This document shows, piece after piece, positions 15,346 through 19,793 of a stretch of DNA of 19,793 nucleotides. Under the pieces are notes generated by a model. It did no database searches, was not told the origin of the DNA, and saw only the letters and a program-made list of their open reading frames with translations. Source of the DNA: Candidatus Latescibacterota bacterium (GTDB taxonomy: Bacteria > Latescibacterota > UBA2968 > UBA8231); assembly GCA_022826515.1 (NCBI GenBank), contig JAJDUT010000108.1:1-19793 (forward strand). Reading direction: 5' to 3'. Every line of letters starts with the position of its first letter. The first letter of the stretch is position 1. The translations under genes were made by a program, and so were the position numbers.

Positions 15346-17295
15346 ATGGACGATCCCGCCGTGCAAAAGCAAATGTTGCCTTTGCTCCCCATCACCTTGT
15401 TGGGAGTGGCCGTCGACCTGTGGCTGCGGCCGACGCTCGACTTGCGCCTGATGCAGTGGGCGTGGTGGGGGCTGTCGGTGGCGTTTTCGCTAGTGCTGTG
15501 GCAGGGTCTGTTTGTGATTAGCTGCCGGTTGCGTCCGCGCTGGCAAGTTGCGTTTGTCCTCGGCATCGGTTTGGTAGTCTCTGTGCTGGCCCTGCTATGG
15601 CTTGGTTTCCACGAGATATTCTACTGCTGGCCGACGGCCTACGCGCTCGTGCATTCGGCGGGCCATCCACGCGAGGCTTGGGGGTACATCCTCAATGAGG
15701 CCGATTGGGGAGACGTGGTCGTCTGGGTGGCGGTGGTGGTTTTTGTGGTGGGGTGGTGGTGCTATAAGCTGCGTCCTTTGGCTGCGTCCCCGGCGAGCCT
15801 TCGGCAAGCTCAGTCTCCGGTGAGTTCAGGCTTCGGCGAGGCTTCGACGGACTTCGGCGAGCTCAGTCGAGTCGCGCACAGCAGAGTTTTCCGGCCCCAG
15901 TATCTGGCCGCGCTGTGCTTGGCCGGGTTGGTGGCTTTTGGCGCGGTGCATCGCCACGCGAGCATCATGGTGCCGGATGCAGCGTCCGCGAAGCTGGCCA
16001 TCGATCTTGCCGTTCACTCGCTCGTCGGCGGGGTGCATGGGCGCTTGCTGCAAGCGAGCCGCCCGGCAGCGTCGGCGATTTACAGCGGCGCGCCCGTGGA
16101 TGCGAGCGCGCCCAACCTCATCGTGGTGCTGGGGGAAAGCGTCGCACTTAGCCGCATGGATCTCTACGGATACGAGCGGCAAACCACGCCCCGGCTGGCG
16201 GCGTTGCGCAAGGCGCGGCCAGCCGATTGGGTGCAGATGGAAAAGGCCGTGTCCAATGCCACGGCAACCAAGGTGGCGCTGCCGGCCATGCTGACTGGGC
16301 TTTTCCCGTCGCGTGCGCCCGTGGAGCAGCACACCTTCCCCCTGCTGTGGCACTATGCCCACGCCGCTGGCTACCAGACGGCGCTGATCTCGGCACAGAG
16401 CTATGCTTGGAACAATCTCGAAGGCTTTTTCGTCGATGATGCGCTGGATCACGTGTTTACGCTCGAGCGCTCGGACGCCGAGATCGTCAATTCCGAAGGC
16501 ATGGACGATCGCCGGATGATGGCGGAGACTCTGGCAACCATCGACCGCTTTGCCGCACGCGGCCCGTTTGTAGTGGCCCTGCAATTCAACTGCACGCATT
16601 ATCCGGGGTACTCGTCGCCGGATTGGCAGCCGTGGCCGGACGCGAGCTACGACAATGCGGTGGCCTATATGGACCACTTGCTCGGACGGCTGTTTGACCA
16701 CCTCGCCGCAGAGGGCCTAGCGGAGAATACGATGGTGCTGTTTGCAGCCGATCACGGCGAAGACCTCGACGGCGTTCACAAACTCCACCGCACGGATTCA
16801 TATTACCAGACGGCGATTGCCGTCCCGTTTTTTGCCGTCGTACCCGAGCTGCATCGGCAGAGGCTAGGCGCGAGTTGGGGGCAGTGGCAAGAGAATGCGC
16901 AGATGCGAGTCGCGCTCACGGACTTGGTGCCGACTGCGCTGGACTTGCTTGGGCTGTCCGCGGATTCCACGGTCGCTGCGTGGCAGGAGCGACTGGACGG
17001 CCGCTCGCTCCTGCGACCGCTTGATCCCGACCGTCTGATCGTGGTGGTCAACACGGATGAACACGTGCAGTGGTCGCGCAAAGGCTATGCGGTCGTGGCC
17101 GACGATTGGAAGTACATCAACTACAGTTGGCGCGGCTCCATGCTGTTCGATTTGGCGACCGACGCGTTGGAGCAGCGCGATTTGCTGGCGGGGGGTGAGT
17201 CCGCGCTGAGCCGGGCTGGGCAGCGACATTTGCGCCGCGTGCGCGATTTGGTCGCGGAAACACCTGTGCTAGCCGACATCCACGTGGAGTATTGA
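15346..17295 (+). CDS. Membrane-anchored sulfatase / phosphoethanolamine-transferase-like protein
   Basis: A 649-residue inner-membrane protein of the alkaline phosphatase superfamily, closest in layout to EptA/LtaS-type transferases. About five membrane segments (near 11-26, 38-60, 67-88, 123-139, 185-201) precede a large outward-facing domain starting at NLIVVLGES (257-265, Glu264 metal ligand). The nucleophile is expected at Thr306 in NATATKVALP, matching CGTxTA of EptA/MCR. Other metal or substrate residues are His418 (NCTHYPGY), Asp469 and His470 (ADHGED) and His481. ATG 15346 is the first usable start, because an in-frame TAG lies at 15337-15339; AGG precedes it by five bases. Residues about 147-176 are coded by a repeat-like sequence (CTTCGGCRAG copies). 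It may modify an envelope glycolipid or polymer; the substrate is unknown. The next gene starts three bases after its TGA, in the same frame. Confidence 0.82.
   Translation: MDDPAVQKQMLPLLPITLLGVAVDLWLRPTLDLRLMQWAWWGLSVAFSLVLWQGLFVISCRLRPRWQVAFVLGIGLVVSVLALLWLGFHEIFYCWPTAYALVHSAGHPREAWGYILNEADWGDVVVWVAVVVFVVGWWCYKLRPLAASPASLRQAQSPVSSGFGEASTDFGELSRVAHSRVFRPQYLAALCLAGLVAFGAVHRHASIMVPDAASAKLAIDLAVHSLVGGVHGRLLQASRPAASAIYSGAPVDASAPNLIVVLGESVALSRMDLYGYERQTTPRLAALRKARPADWVQMEKAVSNATATKVALPAMLTGLFPSRAPVEQHTFPLLWHYAHAAGYQTALISAQSYAWNNLEGFFVDDALDHVFTLERSDAEIVNSEGMDDRRMMAETLATIDRFAARGPFVVALQFNCTHYPGYSSPDWQPWPDASYDNAVAYMDHLLGRLFDHLAAEGLAENTMVLFAADHGEDLDGVHKLHRTDSYYQTAIAVPFFAVVPELHRQRLGASWGQWQENAQMRVALTDLVPTALDLLGLSADSTVAAWQERLDGRSLLRPLDPDRLIVVVNTDEHVQWSRKGYAVVADDWKYINYSWRGSMLFDLATDALEQRDLLAGGESALSRAGQRHLRRVRDLVAETPVLADIHVEY
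15799..15868. repeat. Three CTTCGGCRAG copies inside the sulfatase-like gene
   Basis: CTTCGGCAAG at 15799-15808, CTTCGGCGAG at 15831-15840 and CTTCGGCGAG at 15852-15861 occur within 63 bases. The first and third continue as AGCTCAGTC. The segment encodes a low-complexity, Ser/Ala/Gly-rich linker between membrane segments. It resembles dispersed intergenic repeats of GC-rich bacteria and appears to have been inserted in frame. Confidence 0.7.
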
Positions 17296-17298
17296 AGT

Positions 17299-19425
17299 TT
17301 GCGGCGGTCCATTCCCTCCAACTTTGCCTCTTCCCCCAAATCCCTCCCGGGGACCGCGATTGGCATTACTTGGCGCGGCTTTTGGACGGGTATCTTTCTC
17401 AGCTTCTTCCTCGCCATTGGCGCGCCATACGCCAACATGGCTATGCACTCGACCTTTATGGCGTGGGACTTCAATACCCCAGGCGCGATTTTCCTGTTCC
17501 TCGTGCTCATCGGCCTGCTCAACGTTTTGTTCAAGGTGGTGGCGCGGAACGGGGTCTGGGCGCTGGGCGTGGCCGTGGTAGCACTGGGTCTCTATCTGGC
17601 GTATTACCTGCCTCAGTCGCAGATCGACCTGTTCAAGCCGGGCCTGTGGTTTGCCTCCTTTTTGGTGGCCTCGGTGTTGCTCAACGCGGCCTTGGTCTGG
17701 CACGGCAGATCGCTGGCTCTCGGCCGCGCCGACTTGGTCTTGGTGTACATCATGCTCTTGATGGTCTCGGCCCTGTGCACGATGGGCATGAGCCAGCAGT
17801 TGCTGCCCATTCTCGCGGCTTTTGCGTATTACGGGACGCCGCAAAATCAGTGGCAGGAAAAGCTCGGTCCGCTCTTGCCCGAGCGCGCGATCTTGGTTGA
17901 CGACGGGGAGGACAACCGCGCTTTCTTCGAGGGCGGGGAAATCCCTTATGAGGCTTGGGCTGAGCCGCTGTTGTGGTGGGCGGTGTTTCTCATCGCGCTC
18001 TACGCGACGATGGTCGCCGCGGCCGTGATCTTGCGGCGGCAGTGGATGGACCGCGAGCGGCTGGCGTACCCGGTGGCGCAGGTGGGGGCGGCCATGGTGC
18101 AGGGCGAGGGCCGGGGTTTGGTCAACCGCTTTTTTAAGAGCCGGGCCATGTGGTATGGCTGCGCCATCCCCGTGCTGTGGGGGTCGCTTGAGGCCCTGCA
18201 CCAGTACTATCCGTCCCTGCCCAACGTAAACTTGAATTGGAGCATGCCCTACTTCGGCCAGCGCTTGCAACTGCGGGTCATCTTCGCGATGGTGGGTTTT
18301 TCTTATTTGATCAACACGAGCATCTCGGCTGGCCTGTGGATCTTCCAGCTTTTGGTCCGGGCCGAGTCCGAGGTCTTGCTGCTGATGGGCTTGACGTCCA
18401 AGCAGAAGTTCGTCTATGGCATTGCCTCTCAGCCCTATCTGGCCTATCAGGGCGGCGGCGCGTTACTGGCGCTGGTGCTAGCTGGCCTATGGGTGGGCCG
18501 CGAGCATTTGAAGCGGGTATTCCGCAAGGCGTTGTGGGGTGCGCGCGATATCGACGATGGCGACGAGATCGTCCCGTATCGCGGCGCGGTTTGCGCCTTG
18601 CTGGTTGGCGTGGCGACGATGGTGGGGTGGCTGTGGCTGATGGGGGTGCAATTATGGGTGGCGGCGGTGTTTATTGGATTGGCGCTGTTGATTTTTATTG
18701 GGATTAGCCGGATTGTGGCTGAGGCGGGGTTAGCGGCTGTGCGCTCGCCGATGATCGCGCCGGACCTGATGATACACGGCTTGGGCGTCAACGCGATTGG
18801 CACCAGCGGGGTGTTCAATTTGTCGCTGGCCTACATCTGGTGTGCTGACATCCGCATCTTTGTGATGGCGCTCTTGGTCAACGGGCTGAAGCTGGTTGAG
18901 GACATGACGCGGCCGAGCCGGCGGGTGGTGATGTGGGGGGTGTGCTTGGCGATTTTGATTGGCGCGGTTGGCTCGTGCTGGATGGTGCTGCACATGGCGC
19001 ACCGGCACGGGGGGATCAATTTGGTGGGGTGGTTTTTTAAGGGCGGGCCGTCAACCGTGTACAATTATGCGGTGCGCGGGCTGGAACCGGCGGGCGTGGC
19101 TTGGGACGGACTTGCTTTTTGCGCCGGTGGCGGCGCGGTCATGCTTTTCCTGATGTGGGCGCGACATCACGTGCTTTGGTGGCCGTTGCATCCGCTGGGC
19201 TTTGCGGTGGCGGCCAATCACCTGATGGACAAGATATGGTTCAGCATTTTCATTGCTTGGGGGGTCAAGCGGCTTGTATTGCGCTTTGGTGGGCCGGCGA
19301 TTTACGCGGCGAGTGTGCGCTTTTTCTTAGGGCTGATTATGGGCGAGAGTCTGTGCAACGGCCTATGGATTGTCATCGATTACTTTACCGGCAAGACCGG
19401 CAATAGAGTGTTTATTATCGGTTGA
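17299..19425 (+). CDS. DUF6785/DUF6784-family polytopic membrane protein (transporter-like)
   Basis: A 708-residue protein with about 12-14 hydrophobic segments. The N-terminal part (TWRGFWTGIFLSFFLAIGAP, MAMHSTFMAWDFNTPGAIF, TPQNQWQEKLGP) matches my knowledge of DUF6785. The later part (SRIVAEAGLAAVRSP, GLGVNAIGTSGVF, HPLGFAVAANHLMDKIWFS) matches DUF6784. The general look resembles oligopeptide-transporter (OPT)-like proteins, so transport is a reasonable guess, but no substrate is known. The only start before the first helix is TTG 17299, which follows the upstream TGA and one AGT codon in the same frame. Its translation probably depends on termination of the sulfatase-like gene. A leader of about 20 polar residues (MRRSIPSNFASSPKS) precedes helix 1 and may not be real if a rarer start is used. 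Confidence 0.8.
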   Translation: MRRSIPSNFASSPKSLPGTAIGITWRGFWTGIFLSFFLAIGAPYANMAMHSTFMAWDFNTPGAIFLFLVLIGLLNVLFKVVARNGVWALGVAVVALGLYLAYYLPQSQIDLFKPGLWFASFLVASVLLNAALVWHGRSLALGRADLVLVYIMLLMVSALCTMGMSQQLLPILAAFAYYGTPQNQWQEKLGPLLPERAILVDDGEDNRAFFEGGEIPYEAWAEPLLWWAVFLIALYATMVAAAVILRRQWMDRERLAYPVAQVGAAMVQGEGRGLVNRFFKSRAMWYGCAIPVLWGSLEALHQYYPSLPNVNLNWSMPYFGQRLQLRVIFAMVGFSYLINTSISAGLWIFQLLVRAESEVLLLMGLTSKQKFVYGIASQPYLAYQGGGALLALVLAGLWVGREHLKRVFRKALWGARDIDDGDEIVPYRGAVCALLVGVATMVGWLWLMGVQLWVAAVFIGLALLIFIGISRIVAEAGLAAVRSPMIAPDLMIHGLGVNAIGTSGVFNLSLAYIWCADIRIFVMALLVNGLKLVEDMTRPSRRVVMWGVCLAILIGAVGSCWMVLHMAHRHGGINLVGWFFKGGPSTVYNYAVRGLEPAGVAWDGLAFCAGGGAVMLFLMWARHHVLWWPLHPLGFAVAANHLMDKIWFSIFIAWGVKRLVLRFGGPAIYAASVRFFLGLIMGESLCNGLWIVIDYFTGKTGNRVFIIG

Positions 19426-19450
19426 AATAGCAACGTATGCACATTATACA
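19422..19450 (+). promoter_or_regulatory. Candidate sigma70-type promoter of the BrnT-like gene
   Basis: TTGAAA (19422-19427, 5/6) and TATACA (19445-19450, 4/6) are spaced exactly 17 bases. The -35 box overlaps the TGA stop of the upstream gene. Transcription would start near 19457, only about five bases before ATG 19462, so the message would be nearly leaderless, which agrees with the lack of a ribosome binding site. Confidence 0.5.
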
Positions 19451-19461
19451 TATATTCAAGT

Positions 19462-19671
19462 ATGGACATCCGATGGGATCCGCCTAAAGCCCGCGCAAAT
19501 TTTGCCAAGCATGGCGTTGCGTTCTCTGATGCGGAACCTGTGTTATTCGATCCCTATGGCGTGACGATTGAAGATGATCGGGTCGATGAAGAGCAGAGGC
19601 TTGTAACTATAGGCTTAGATGCTTTAGGGCGTATTCTCGCCGTAGTTTATACCCTAAGTACACGACAGTAA
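19462..19671 (+). pseudogene. Truncated BrnT-like (DUF497) toxin
   Basis: The 69 residues match the front of BrnT ribonuclease toxins: MDIRWDPPKARANFAKHGV (1-19), FSDAEPVLFDP (21-31), DEEQRLVTIGLDALGRILAVVYT (42-64). BrnT proteins are usually about 90 residues and end with an arginine-rich ISAR.A helix. Here the frame stops at STRQ directly after the VVYT strand, so the C-terminal part of the active site is missing. In-frame DNA after the stop still reads LILSGAFR, which may be a decayed remnant. No BrnA antitoxin is visible in the remaining 122 bases. It is likely inactive, or a fragment left by deletion. A sequencing error near 19655-19671 would also explain it. Confidence 0.7.
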
Positions 19672-19793
19672 CATGGGTTGATATTGTCGGGCGCGTTTAG
19701 GTTGGTCTCGTGTTTGGTGTATGATCTGTGTGAGTTGGTCTAATCCTTTTCGAAAGAGGCTTATGGCTTTTCGTCCATGTTTTTTTATGGGGA
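19672..19793. other. Non-coding end of the window
   Basis: No secure feature. A possible start ATGGCTTTTCGTCC at 19763 with AGAGG a few bases before it would give only about 10 residues before the window ends. If a real gene begins here it could be an antitoxin or an unrelated gene. Confidence 0.4.

Noticed and set aside
15826..16701. 291-residue minus-strand open frame opposite the sulfatase-like gene
   Set aside because: Arg/His-rich shadow translation with no recognisable domain, while the plus strand has clear catalytic motifs.
17293..17295. TGA recoding (TGA read as an amino acid) joining the two membrane genes
   Set aside because: TGA is used as a normal stop in other genes here, for example the ligase and DUF6785 genes, and no selenocysteine-type hairpin was evident after it.
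17269..18270. 333-residue minus-strand open frame opposite the DUF6785 gene
   Set aside because: High Gln, His and Arg content and no motif; an antisense shadow of a GC-rich membrane protein gene.
19690..19793. Minus-strand open frame entering from the right edge
   Set aside because: About 30 residues rich in Thr, His, Lys and Pro with no motif; too short and biased to support as a gene.

Overview
This 19.8 kb window looks like a chromosomal segment of a GC-rich, uncultured heterotrophic bacterium. The mix of phytanoyl-CoA-dioxygenase-like proteins, PQQ-like beta-propellers, a DUF362 protein, an enolase-superfamily dehydratase, a DapA-like aldolase and a DUF6785/DUF6784 membrane protein is the gene style I associate with Poribacteria, Latescibacterota, Planctomycetota and similar lineages. 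That assignment is inference from gene content; there is no rRNA or other taxonomic marker here.

Layout. (1) 1-141: the 3' end of an unrecognised plus-strand gene whose stop overlaps the stop of the next gene. (2) 6374 down to 138, minus strand: two secreted PQQ-like propeller genes joined by a TAATG stop/start overlap, then a hairpin of inverted heptamer repeats, then a short phenylacetate-CoA-ligase-like gene, then an EVE-like/McrB-like ATPase that ends early and has no mcrC beside it. (3) 6502-7713, divergent: a DUF362 gene. (4) 7943-9801: a small unknown protein followed by an AT-rich pair, an OLD-like ABC ATPase and a TOPRIM (DUF3226-like) protein, which resembles a two-component anti-phage module. 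(5) 9916-15196: two PhyH-family oxygenases, a GalD-like dehydratase, a DUF262/DUF1524 (GmrSD-like) nuclease and a DapA-like lyase, closely packed on the plus strand. (6) 15197-19425: a 21-bp inverted repeat, an EptA/sulfatase-like membrane hydrolase and a DUF6785/DUF6784 membrane protein separated only by an in-frame TGA plus one codon. (7) 19462-19671: a truncated BrnT-like toxin with its own promoter.

How the genes fit together. The GC-rich backbone (roughly 60% or more by hand-counted samples) encodes oxidation, dehydration, aldol cleavage and envelope or transport functions, consistent with breakdown or modification of exogenous organic acids and sugars. Three separate lower-GC genes or gene sets (about 50%, 37% and 40% in samples) carry defence-type domains: McrB-like, OLD/PARIS-like and GmrSD-like. 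The GmrSD-like gene lies directly between the dehydratase and the aldolase and takes its ribosome binding site from the end of the dehydratase gene. This suggests repeated single-module acquisition of defence genes into catabolic operons rather than one defence island.

The points most worth following are the ATPase-TOPRIM pair with its 73-residue companion, the PhyH protein with HxG where HxD is usual, the repeat-derived hairpins and the repeat-derived stretch inside the sulfatase-like gene. No rRNA, tRNA, CRISPR array or transposase was seen. The longest stretch without a gene is 229 bp (7714-7942).
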